A stretch of DNA of 64,000 nt from Taeniopygia guttata. Its lineage: Eukaryota > Chordata > Aves > Passeriformes > Estrildidae. Below, in pieces: positions 56,064 through 64,000 of the stretch; the stretch's first letter is position 1, and each line of letters starts with the position of its first letter. Both the position numbers and the translations under genes were made by a program. The notes beneath the pieces are model-generated. The model ran no database searches and had not been told where the DNA came from. It was given only the letters and a program-made list of their open reading frames with translations. The stretch is taken from the NCBI RefSeq assembly GCF_048771995.1, contig NC_133050.1, positions 6,372,501-6,436,500 on the forward strand. The letters are read 5' to 3'.

Positions 56064-56857
56064 GTACGGGGGACACCGGGGTGGGGGGACAGAAGGCAGC
56101 ACGGGGCGGGGTGGGTCAAGAGGGGGACGTGGCAGCAGCTCTGGGTCGCTGTCGGTCAGTGGGGCATGCAGGGGACAGTCACAGAGGGTTGTGGGCCACC
56201 CCAGGCTCCCAGCCAGGTGTCCCTGTGTTGTCCCCAGACCTGTACCGAAAGGTGTTCGTGTTCCGGAAGGATCCCAGCGACGCCTTCGTGGCGCTGCAGG
56301 CGCGGCTGCAGCAACCCCTGCACAACTTCACCGTCTGCCTGCGCTCCTACACCGACCTCACGCGGCCCCACAGCCTCTTCTCCTACGCCACCAAAGCTCA
56401 GGACAACGAGATCCTCCTCTTCAAGCCCAAACCTGAGGAGTACCGCTTCTACGTGGGCGGAAAATTCGTCACCTTCCGCGTCCCCGAAGGCCGCAGGGAC
56501 TGGGAGCACGTCTGCGCCAGTTGGGAATCCGCCACCGGCATCGCCGAATTTTGGCTCAACGGGAAGCCCTGGCCGAGGAAAGGGCTGCAGAAGGGCTACA
56601 CGGTGGGAGCCACGGCGTCCATCCTGCTGGGGCAGGAGCAGGACAGTTTTGGGGGTGGTTTTGACCTCTATAATTCCTTCTCGGGGGAGCTGACCGATGT
56701 CTACCTGTGGGACGCGGGGTTGTCACCGGAGAAGATGCGCGCGGCTTTCCTGTCCTTGCGCCTGCCGCCGGCGCTGCTGGCCTGGAACGGCCTCAGCTAC
56801 GAGGTGAAGGGAGATGTGGTGGTGAAACCCCGGCTCCGGGAGGCTCTGCAGGCCTGA
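56000..56857 (+). CDS. Short pentraxin, CRP/SAP-like, split gene
   Basis: Two exons join to a 227-residue secreted protein (human CRP 224, SAP 223): signal peptide about 1-19, then one pentraxin domain. The signature HVCASWES is at 112-119; Cys55 and Cys114 form the expected disulfide. Ca-site residues Asp77-Asn78 and Glu155-Gln156-Asp157 are present; the positions of CRP Glu147 and Gln150 are Asp164 and Asn167. CRP's choline-stacking Phe66 is kept (Phe83), but Glu81 appears replaced by Phe98, so phosphocholine binding may differ. The sequon NFT at Asn51 matches the glycosylated Asn of SAP and is absent from human CRP. Family members form calcium-dependent pentamers that bind microbes and dead cells and engage complement. 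Its position between ACKR1 and DUSP23 matches human APCS/CRP. Assigning it to CRP or SAP is not safe. Confidence 0.93.
   Translation: MGHLQLWLLVLAGLTGMVAQEGTGDTGVGGQKAARGGVGQEGDVAAALGRCRSVGHAGDSHRGLWATPGSQPGVPVLSPDLYRKVFVFRKDPSDAFVALQARLQQPLHNFTVCLRSYTDLTRPHSLFSYATKAQDNEILLFKPKPEEYRFYVGGKFVTFRVPEGRRDWEHVCASWESATGIAEFWLNGKPWPRKGLQKGYTVGATASILLGQEQDSFGGGFDLYNSFSGELTDVYLWDAGLSPEKMRAAFLSLRLPPALLAWNGLSYEVKGDVVVKPRLREALQA
56238..56857 (+). CDS. Pentraxin coding exon 2
   Basis: 620 nt, whole pentraxin domain, acceptor tgttgtccccag, stop TGA at 56855-56857. The one-intron structure, with a break just after the signal peptide, is standard for CRP and APCS. The 174-nt intron has no in-frame stop. Confidence 0.94.
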
Positions 56858-56924
56858 GGGTTTGTGGTTGGGGTGGCCTCAGTGGTTGCTGTCCCCTCCT
56901 CATCCTCATCCTCATCTCGCACGC

Positions 56925-57505
56925 TCATCTCCGCAGCAGCGCTTCATCTCTACAACCCAACGCGAGGAAGGTTCCCCAGCTGGGGATGTGTGGGGCTCAG
57001 ATTCAAAGAGAGAACTGAGAGTTTCTAGCCAGGCAGAAAACTGGGAAAGAGCTGGAGAAAATGTAAATAATTCTTTATATCTCTTGTTGTTCACATTGTT
57101 TATCTCCGCAGCACGCAGCACTGCTACATCTCTGCAACCCAACGCGAGGAAGGTTCCCCAGCTGGGGATGTGTGGGGTTCAGATTCAAAGAGAGAAACCG
57201 AGAGTTTCTAGCCAGGCAGAAGACTGGGAAAGAGCTGGAGAAAATGTAAATAATTCTTTATCTCTCTTGTTTTTCATGTTGTTTATTTCTATCACTGTTT
57301 GTCAAGCACTGTACACCAATGCTGTGAGTTGTTTTCACTTCAGGACCAATGGAGTTGGTCCTCACAAAGCTCTGTATAAAAGAGCGGTGTATTTTGAATA
57401 AATCGGAATTTTACTCTCAGCAGCCTTCTGGTCAGTCTTCTTTGAATAAACCGGAGTTTTACTCTCAGCAGCCTTCTGGTCTTCTCATTCCCGTCCTGCC
57501 TCGAC
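56925..57505 (+). mobile_element. LTR-like element (probable avian endogenous retrovirus solo LTR)
   Basis: Two tandem copies of about 175 bp (starting near 56927 and 57103; shared 'caacccaacgcgaggaaggt', 'tttctagccaggcaga') are followed by 'tcaggaccaatggagttgg', a TATAAAA at 57375-57381, AATAAA at 57397-57402 and a duplicated 'gaataaa..cggagttttactctc' block with a second AATAAA at 57445-57450. A U3-type enhancer duplication, TATA box and adjacent polyA signal are the layout of a short LTR. No gag, pol or env frame adjoins, so it is probably a solo LTR. Exact ends and target-site duplication were not determined. Confidence 0.65.
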
Positions 57506-57589
57506 ACCAATGTCCTGGTGGGGCACAGCCCCATATCCTGGAGGATTCAGACCCAGAGCTCTGGGGGTGCAGTTGTGGAGCTCCTGCCC

Positions 57590-58025
57590 GGCTCCCCCTC
57601 AACTCCGACCCGGCTCCACCTCAGCTCCGGCCCGGCTCCGCCTCGGCTCCGCCTCAGCTCCGCCGCAGCTCCGGCCCGGCTCGGTCCGGCTCCGCCTCAG
57701 CTCCGGTCCCGCTCCGCCTCAGCTCCGGTCCCGCTCCGCCTCAGCTCCGCCTCAGCTCCGCCTCAGCTCCGGCCCCGCTCCCCCTCGTCTCCGGCCCGGC
57801 TCCCCCTCAGCTCCGCCTCAGCTCCGGTCCCGCTCCGCCTCAGCTCCGGCCCGGCTCCCCCTCGGCTCCGCCTGAGTTCCCGGGCCCGGCTCCGCCTCAG
57901 CTCCGCCTCAGCTCGGGCCCGCTCCGCCTCAGCTCGGGCCCGGCTCCGCCTCAGCTCCGCCTCAGCTCCGCCTCAGCTCCGGCCCGGCTCCGCCTCAGCT
58001 CCGCCTCAGCTCGGGCCCGCCCCGC
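57590..58025. repeat. CpG-rich minisatellite upstream of DUSP23
   Basis: About 35 units of 9-15 bp (ctccgcctcagctccggccc). Together with 58025-58130 it forms a CpG-dense tract. Confidence 0.94.
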
Positions 58026-58130
58026 TGTCGCTCCGCCCGGCGCGGCCTCCGCGGTACGGCGGGGCCGGGGGGGCCCCGGGGGGCTGAACGGGGGTCCCGG
58101 GGGGCTGATTGATGAGGCGGGGGGGTGAAC
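58025..58130 (+). promoter_or_regulatory. DUSP23: Possible DUSP23 promoter and non-coding first exon
   Basis: CpG-dense segment with a donor-like 'ggcctccgcgGTACGG' near 58053. The DUSP23 ATG lies 3 bases after a clear acceptor, so at least one upstream leader exon is required; this is the nearest CpG-rich candidate. Confidence 0.4.
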
Positions 58131-58284
58131 TGGGGGAGCCGGTTAAACTCCCTGAGGGTGGGTGTGGGGGTCCTGACGTGAGGGGTGTCAGTGGAGGGGG
58201 CTGAATTTGGGGTTTATTTGGGATTCTTGGTCAGGGGAGTTTGGGGTACCCTGGCCACGATCTCCAGGGTGGGGTTTTGGGGGG

Positions 58285-59670
58285 ATCAGGTCCTGACTTG
58301 GGGGATCCGAGGGGATCTGCCCCGGGGGTCCCAGCATCCGAAATGGGGGTTCCGGGGGTCCTGATTTGGGGTGTCTGCCCCGGGGGTCCCAGCATCCAAA
58401 ATGGGGGTTCTGGGGGTCTTGATTTGGGGGATCTGCCCCGGGGGTCCCAGCATCCGAAATGAGGGTTCTGGGGGGTCCCAGCATCCAAAATGGGGGTTCT
58501 GGGGGTCTTGATTTGGGGGATCTGCCCTGGGTGTCCCAGCATCCGAAATGGGGGTTCTGGGGGTCCTGATTTGGGGGATCTGCTCTGGGGGTCCCAGCAT
58601 CCGAAATGGGGGTTCCGGGGGGTCCCAGCATCCGAAATGTGGGTTTTGGGGGGTCGTGACTTGGGGGATCTGCCCCGGGGGTCCCAGCATCCTAAATGGG
58701 GGTTCTGGGGGTCCTGATCTGGGGGATCTGCCCCGTGGGTCCCAGCATCCGAAATGGGGGTTCTGGGGGGTCCCAGCATCCGAAATGGGAGTTCTGGGGG
58801 TCCTGATTTGGGGGATCTGCCCCGGGGGTCCCAGCATCCAGAATGGGGGTTCTGGGGGGTCCCAGCATCCGAAATGGGGGGTCTGGGGGTCCTGATTTGG
58901 GGGATCTGCCCCGGGGGTCCCAGCATCTGAAATGGGGGTTCCAGGGGTCCTGATTTGGGGGATCTGCCCCGGGGGTCCCAGCATCCAGAACTGGGGTGCC
59001 AGGGGTCCCAGCATCCGAAATGGGGATTCTGGGGGGTCCTGACTTGGGGGATCTGCCCTGGGGGTCCCACCATCCGAAATGGGGGTTCTGGGGGGTCCCA
59101 GCATCCGAAATGGGGGTGCTGGGGGGTCCTGATTTGGGGGATCTGCCCCGGGGGTCCCAGCATCCGAAATGGGGGGTCTGGGGGTCCTGATTTGGGGGAT
59201 CTGCCCCGGGGGTCCCAGCATCCGAAATGGGGGGTTCTGGAGGGTCCCAGCATCCAGAATGGGGGTTCTGGGGGGTCCCAGCATCCGAAATGGGGGGTCT
59301 GGGGGTCCTGATTTGGGGGATCTGCCCCGGGGGTCCCAGAATCCGAAATGGGGGTTCTGGGGGGTCCCAGCATCCTAAATGGGGGTTCTGGGGGTCTTGA
59401 TTTGGGGGATCTGCCCCGGGGGTCCCAACATCCGAAATGGGGGGTCTAGGGGGTCCCAGCATCCGAAATAGGGGGTCTGGGGGTCCTGATTTGGGGGCTC
59501 TGCCCTGGGGGTCCCAGCATCTGGAATGGGGGTTCGGGGGGGGGTCCCAGCATCCGAAATGTGGGTTCTGGGGGGTCCGGATTTGGGGGGTCTGGGGGGT
59601 CCCAGCATCCGAAATGGGGGTTCCGGGGGCTCTGATTTGGGGGATCCTCGGGGATCTGCCCCGGGGGTCC
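58285..59670. repeat. Minisatellite, ~57-60 bp units, DUSP23 leader intron
   Basis: About 24 units: 'cccagcatccgaaatggggg', 'ttctgggggtcctgatttgg', 'gggatctgccccgggggt'. It ends about 30 bp before the exon 2 acceptor. Confidence 0.96.
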
Positions 59671-59704
59671 CCCAGACCAGCAGTGTTCCCTGTCCCCACA
59701 GGCA

Positions 59705-59974
59705 ATGGATGCGTGCAAGCCCCCCAACTTCTCCTGGGTGGTGGAGGGGCGGCTGGCGGGGCTGGCGATGCCCCGGGAACCGGGACATTACCGGTACCTG
59801 CGGGATCTCGGCGTCCGGCACTTGGTGTCCCTGAGCGAGCGCGCCCCGCCCCACCACGGCTGCTGTCCCCAAATTCGGCTCCACCGGTTCCCGGTGGCGG
59901 ATTTCACCCCGCCGAGCCCCGAACAGATCCGGAGCTTCCTGAGCATCGTGGAGGAGGCAAATGGCCGCGGGGAG
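59705..59974 (+). CDS. DUSP23: DUSP23 coding exon A
   Basis: 270 nt, 90 codons, phase 0 donor gagGTACGG. The exon itself starts at 59702. Carries the general-acid loop with Asp66. Confidence 0.94.
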
Positions 59975-60965
59975 GTACGGCCGGGGGGACAATTGGGGAC
60001 AAATGGGAGAGGACACTTGGGGTGGAGGGGACAATTGGGGTGGTGGCACCTGGAGGGGGACAAATCCGGGGGGAAATAGCTGGAGGAAGACACCAGGAGA
60101 GGGGACACTTAGGGGACACTTTAGGTGACACTTAGGGGACACTTGAGGGGACACTTAGGGGACACTTAGGGGACACCTTAGGGGACACTTATGGATATTT
60201 GAGGGGACACTTAGAGGACACTTAGTGGACACTTAGGGGACATTTAGGGGACACCTTAATGGACACTTTAGGGGACGCTTTAGGGGACAATTAGGGGACA
60301 CTTAGGGGACACTTAGGGGACCCTTAGGGGACACTTTAGGGGAAACATAGGGGACACTTTGGGGACACTTTAGGGGACACCTTGAGGGGGTGACATCTCA
60401 GGGTGGGGAGCACCTGGAGGGTTTGGGGGATGCCACCTCAGGAGAGGGACACCACCTGAGGAATGCCACCTCGGGGTGGTGACACCAGGAGGGGAAGGAA
60501 CACCTTGGGGTGATAGTTGGGGGGCAGCTGTGAGAAGACACTTTGGGGACACCTGGAGGGGACAATTGGGGTGGTGACACCAGGAGGGGAAGGCACACCT
60601 GTGGCAGGGCTGTGACACTCAGGTGGCTGTGACATCTCAGAGGGGTTGACACTTGCAGAGGGGTGATGAAGGGAGAAGGTAGAGATGGTGACACCACGCC
60701 AAAATGGGTGTCACTGTCACCCAAGGGTGGGGTGTGATTGCCCAGCGGTGCCACCCACGCGCCGTGTCGCTGTCCCCAGGCCGTGGCAGTGCACTGCATG
60801 CTGGGGCACGGCAGGACTGGCACGCTGCTGGCGTGTTACCTGTGCCAGGAGCAGCACCTGCCCGCCGCCGATGCCATCCGCGAGATCCGCCGCCTCCGGC
60901 CCGGCTCCATCGAGACCCCGGAGCAGGAACAGGCTGTGCTGAGCTTCTGCCAGCGCCTCAGGTAG
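59705..60965 (+). CDS. DUSP23: DUSP23, dual-specificity phosphatase 23 (VHZ), split gene
   Basis: Two coding exons give 151 residues (human 150). This is a minimal cysteine phosphatase with no extra domains. The P-loop HCMLGHGRTGT holds catalytic Cys96 and Arg102 (CX5R); the general-acid Asp66 sits in VADF; IRRLRPGSIET follows, as in human. The N-terminal PPNFSWV and GVRHLVSLSER are also conserved. The human enzyme dephosphorylates phospho-Ser/Thr/Tyr substrates in the cytosol and nucleus. The start codon is three bases after a splice acceptor (tgtccccacag|gcaATGG), so the leader is in an upstream exon. The stop lies at the end of the second coding exon and a polyA signal follows within 165 bp, so the gene is complete. 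Confidence 0.95.
60070..60400. repeat. DUSP23 intron minisatellite, ~12-13 bp units
   Basis: About 25 units of ggggacacttagg and 'ggacactttag'. 60400-60779 has looser repeats of 'ggtgacaccaggaggggaag' type. Confidence 0.95.
60780..60965 (+). CDS. DUSP23: DUSP23 coding exon B
   Basis: 186 nt, phase 0 acceptor (gtcgctgtccccag), catalytic P-loop and C-terminus. The stop TAG at 60963-60965 lies in CTCAGGTAGGTG, which looks like a consensus donor. Confidence 0.95.
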   Translation, partial: AVAVHCMLGHGRTGTLLACYLCQEQHLPAADAIREIRRLRPGSIETPEQEQAVLSFCQRLR

Positions 60966-61124
60966 GTGCCACCCTCCTCGGGGTGTCACCACCCACCAGC
61001 TGTGGCTCCCAAATGTCCCCAGTCCCGCCTCACCGGTGGCGAGGAGACCTGAGGACGTGGATGGCGTCGGTGGCATTGGGCACCTCCAGTGCCAGGCGTG
61101 CCCAGCTCCATCTGTCCCCTAATC

Positions 61125-61130
61125 ATTAAA
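61125..61130 (+). promoter_or_regulatory. DUSP23: Polyadenylation signal ATTAAA for DUSP23
   Basis: ATTAAA in 'cccctaatcattaaagg', followed by GT-rich 'ggcctgtggttttc'. It gives a short 3' UTR of about 180 nt, ending just where the next array begins. Confidence 0.65.
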
Positions 61131-61154
61131 GGACTGGCCTGTGGTTTTCTCCAG

Positions 61155-62340
61155 GTCTGGTTTTGGGGTCCCAGCTCTGGGTCCTGGCTCTGGGTTCTGG
61201 TTTTGGGGTCCCAGCTCTGGGTTCTGGCTTTGGGGTCCTTGTTTTGGGGTCCCAGATCTGGGTTCTGCCTTTGGGGTTCTGGTTTTGGGGTCCCAGCTCT
61301 GGGTTCTGGCACTGGGGTCCTGGTTTTGGGGTCCCAGCTCTGGGTTCTGGCACTGGGGTTCTGGTTTTGGGGTCCCAGCTCTGGGTTCTGGCTTTGGGGT
61401 TCTGGTTTTGGGGTCCCAGATCTGTGTCCTGGCTCTGGGTTCTGGTCTCTGGCTTTGGGGTCCTGGTTTTGGGGTCCCAGCTCTATGTCCAGGCTCTGGG
61501 TTCTGGTTTCTGGCTTTGGGGTCCTGGTTTTGGGGTCCCAGTTCTGGTTCCTGGCTCTGGTTTTGGGGTCCCAGATCTGGATCCTGGATCTGGTTTTGGG
61601 GTCCTGGCTCTGGGGTCATCTGGAGTTCCAGCTCTGGGTCCTGGCTCTGGGTTCTGGCTTTGGGGTCCCAGATCTGGGTTCTGGCTGTGGTTACTGGCTT
61701 TGGGGTTCTGGCTTTTGGGTCCCAGCTCTGAGTCCTGGCTCTGGGTCCTGATTTTGGGGTCCTGGTTTTGGGGTCCCAGCTCTGTGTCCGGGCTCTGGGT
61801 TCTGGTTTCTGGCTTTGGGGTCCTGGTTTTGGGGTGCACATTTTGGGGGTGCCAGGCCATGCTGGGCACCCCCAGGCCTGCCTTGGTTGGCAGCTTCATC
61901 CTGGGATTTGGGGTTCTGGCTCTGGGTTTTGGCTTTGGGGTCCTGGTTTTGGAGTCCCAGCTCTGGGTCCTGGCTCTGGTTTTGGGGTCCCAGATCTGGG
62001 TTCTGGTTTTGGGGTTCTGGCTTTGGGGTCCCAGCTCTGGGTTCTGCCTTTGGGGTCCTGGTTTTGGGGTCCCAACTCTGTGTCTGGGCTCTGGGTTCTG
62101 GTTTTGGGGTCCCAGATCTGGCTCCTGGCTCTGTTTTTGGGGTCCCAGCTCTGGGTCCTGGCTCTGTTTTTGGGGTCCCAGCTCTGGGTTCTGGCTCTGG
62201 GGTCCCAGATCTTTTTTCTGGCTCTGGGTTCTGGCTTTGGGGTCCCAGCTGTGGGTCCTGGCTCTGGTTTTGGGGTCCCAGCTCTGGGTCCTGGTTTTAG
62301 GGTTCTGGCTTTGGGGTCCCAGCTCTGGGTCATGTCTCTG
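61155..62340. repeat. Minisatellite, ~20-41 bp units, 1.2 kb
   Basis: Alternating 'ggttctggctttggggtcct' and 'ggttttggggtcccagctct' blocks, about 30 double units. Trp/Gly/Leu-rich and Pro/Arg-rich open frames are artefacts. Confidence 0.96.
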
Positions 62341-62735
62341 GTGTCCCCCAAATGCTGTTTTTGGGGTGCCATGTGATCCCAGCTGTGGGGTGTCTCTCTC
62401 TCTGTACCCCTCAGTGACCCCAGAGCCCCCCCAGCTCTGTCACCCGCTGCCACGTGGCGGGTGACACCCGTGTCACCGCGTCGGGGGCCGAGCGGGGCCG
62501 TGGACGCTTTAAGTGTAGCTTAGCCGGAATTGGGGCATCTCCATCCAAAAATCCCATCCTGGAAATCTCTTCTCAGCCCCTCCTAACCCTGGTGGCACTT
62601 AAATCCCGCTTGGGAACGGTGTCACTGTCCCCGTTTCGGGCGGGTGACACGTGGGTGGCAGCGCCCCGGGCACGAGTGGGGCAGAGCCTCAACCAGCAGC
62701 TCCAAAAGTCCCTTTGGAAGGACACGATGTCACCG
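62340..62735. other. Unique GC-rich spacer
   Basis: Non-repetitive sequence with a (CT) run at 62394-62404 and a CpG-rich stretch near 62470-62505. No gene recognised; it could be regulatory. Confidence 0.35.
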
Positions 62736-63022
62736 TCCTCCTTGGGGACAGGGATGTCACCACCCTCCTTGGGGACAAGGATGTCACCATCCTCCTTGGG
62801 GACAAGGATGTCACCGTTCTCCTTGGGGACAGGGATGTCATCATCCTCCTTGGGGACAGGGATGTCACCGTCCTCCTTGGGGACAGGGATGTCACCATCC
62901 CCCTTGGGGACAGGGATGTCACCGTCCTCCTTGGGGACAGGGATGTCATCATCCTCCTTGGGGACAGGGATGTCACCGTCCTCCTTGGGGACAGGGATGT
63001 CACCGTTCTCCTTGGGGACAAG
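62735..63022. repeat. Minisatellite, 27-bp units, ~11 copies
   Basis: Units of gatgtcaccgtcctccttgg followed by 'ggacagg'. Confidence 0.96.
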
Positions 63023-63024
63023 GT

Positions 63025-64000
63025 GCCGGGGTGGTGATGATGGGGTGGTGGCACCGAGGTGGTGACACTGGTGTGGTGATGATGGGGTGGTGACAACGGG
63101 GTGGTGACACCGAGGTGGTGACACTGGTGTGGTGACACCGGGGTGGTGATGATGGGGTGGTGACACTGGTGTGGTGACACTGAGGTGGTGACACCGAGGT
63201 GGTGACACTGAGGTGGTGACACCGAGGTGGTGACAGTGGGGTGGTGACATCGAGGTGGTGACATCGAGGTGGTGACATCAGGGTGGTGACAACGGGGTGG
63301 TGATGATGGGGTGGTGACACCGAGGTGGTGACACTGGGGTGGTGACAGTGACACTGGGGTGGTGACACCGAGGTGGTGACACCGGGGTGGTGACACTGAG
63401 GTGGTGACACTGGAGTGGTGACACTGGGGTGGTGACACTGGGGTGGTGACACTGGTGTGGTGACATCGGGGTGGTGACATCGGGGTGGTGACAACGGGGT
63501 GGTGACACTGGGGTGGTGATGATGGGGTGGTGACACCAGGGTGGTGACACCGAGGTGGTGACAACGGGGTGGTGATGATGGGGTGGTGACACCGAGGTGG
63601 TGACACTGAGGTGGTGACATCAGGGTGGTGACAACGGGGTGGTGACAATGGGGTGGTGACACCGAGGTGGTGACACTGGGGTGGTGACACTGGGGTGGTG
63701 ACACTGGGGTGGTGACAACGGGGTGGTGACACTGAGGTGGTGACATTGGGGTGGTGACAACGAGGTGGTGACAACGGGGTGGTGACACCAAGGTGGTGAC
63801 AACGGGGTGGTGACACTGGGGTGGTGACACTGGGGTGGTGACACCGGGTGTTGACACTGGGGTGGTGACATCGGGGTGGTGACATTGAGGTGGTGACACT
63901 GGGGTGGTGACACTGGGGTGGTGACACCAAGGTGGTGACAACGGGGTGGTGATGATGGGGTGGTGACACTGGGGTGGTGACACCGAGGTGGTGATGATGG
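63025..64000. repeat. Minisatellite, 15-bp units, runs off window
   Basis: About 65 units of ggtggtgacaccggg, with 'tgatgatgg' variants. The array is cut by the window end, so its full length is unknown. Confidence 0.96.

Noticed and set aside
58231-59705. Minus-strand Pro-rich open frames of 332-380 codons
   Set aside because: They follow the ~57-60 bp DUSP23 intron array exactly; unit length and GC content explain them.
62480-62560. Possible small RNA gene near 'cgctttaagtgtagcttagc'
   Set aside because: No cloverleaf or box motifs could be drawn; the sequence is simply unique spacer.
61163-63983. Several 200-430 codon frames downstream of DUSP23
   Set aside because: They lie within the Gly/Trp/Leu and Ser/Pro/His-coding minisatellites; no start context, homology or splice structure.
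1-64000. CRISPR-like or prokaryotic repeat systems
   Set aside because: Arrays are contiguous with no unique spacers, and all identified genes are spliced vertebrate genes.

Overview
The window looks like a gene-bearing piece of a bird genome, probably a GC-rich, repeat-dense microchromosome. Four split vertebrate genes can be read, all on the + strand: CADM3 (nectin-like adhesion molecule, 9 coding exons, 19105-44277), ACKR1 (atypical chemokine / Duffy receptor, 2 exons, 50500-53667), a short pentraxin of the CRP/SAP family (2 exons, 56000-56857) and DUSP23 (small dual-specificity phosphatase, 2 coding exons, 59705-60965). The same order, CADM3-ACKR1-(APCS/CRP)-DUSP23, occurs at human 1q23.2, so this is a conserved synteny block. 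Pieces resembling CR1 retrotransposons and an avian-type LTR point to a bird. The lineage beyond that, and the chicken chromosome 25 equivalence, are inference.

Layout. 1-18765: no recognisable gene; almost continuous minisatellite and AT-rich microsatellite arrays separated by short unique stretches. 18765-19510: CpG-rich CADM3 promoter with a TATA-like box and exon 1. 19181-30921: 11.7 kb CADM3 intron 1, mostly tandem arrays plus one CR1-like fragment. 30922-44277: CADM3 exons 2-9; nearly every intron is filled by its own minisatellite. 44278 to about 46650 or 48505: CADM3 3' UTR. 48700-50070: arrays. 50330-53667: ACKR1, with a GATA-type motif upstream and its single intron made of two arrays. 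53660-55055: ACKR1 3' UTR, starting inside a minisatellite. 55780-56857: pentraxin with a compact promoter carrying five 21-bp repeats. 56920-57500: LTR-like element. 57590-60965: CpG-rich array, DUSP23 leader/intron array and coding exons. 61150-64000: more arrays, one running off the window end.

By hand tally about 40 kb of the 64 kb is tandem repeat. Several units have a length divisible by three and so give long open frames that are not genes. The most unusual structural signal is that some arrays appear to have been copied out of exon boundaries: the acceptor and donor regions of CADM3 exon 2, the donor of CADM3 exon 4, and the stop-codon region of ACKR1. The mature transcripts nevertheless assemble with conserved phases into full-length proteins of 394, 317, 227 and 151 residues. 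I also see an unreported-looking phase-1/1 cassette exon candidate for the CADM3 stalk (41794-41904).

The genes do not form an operon or a shared pathway. They are independent vertebrate genes: neural cell adhesion (CADM3), chemokine scavenging (ACKR1), innate humoral recognition (pentraxin) and protein or lipid dephosphorylation (DUSP23).
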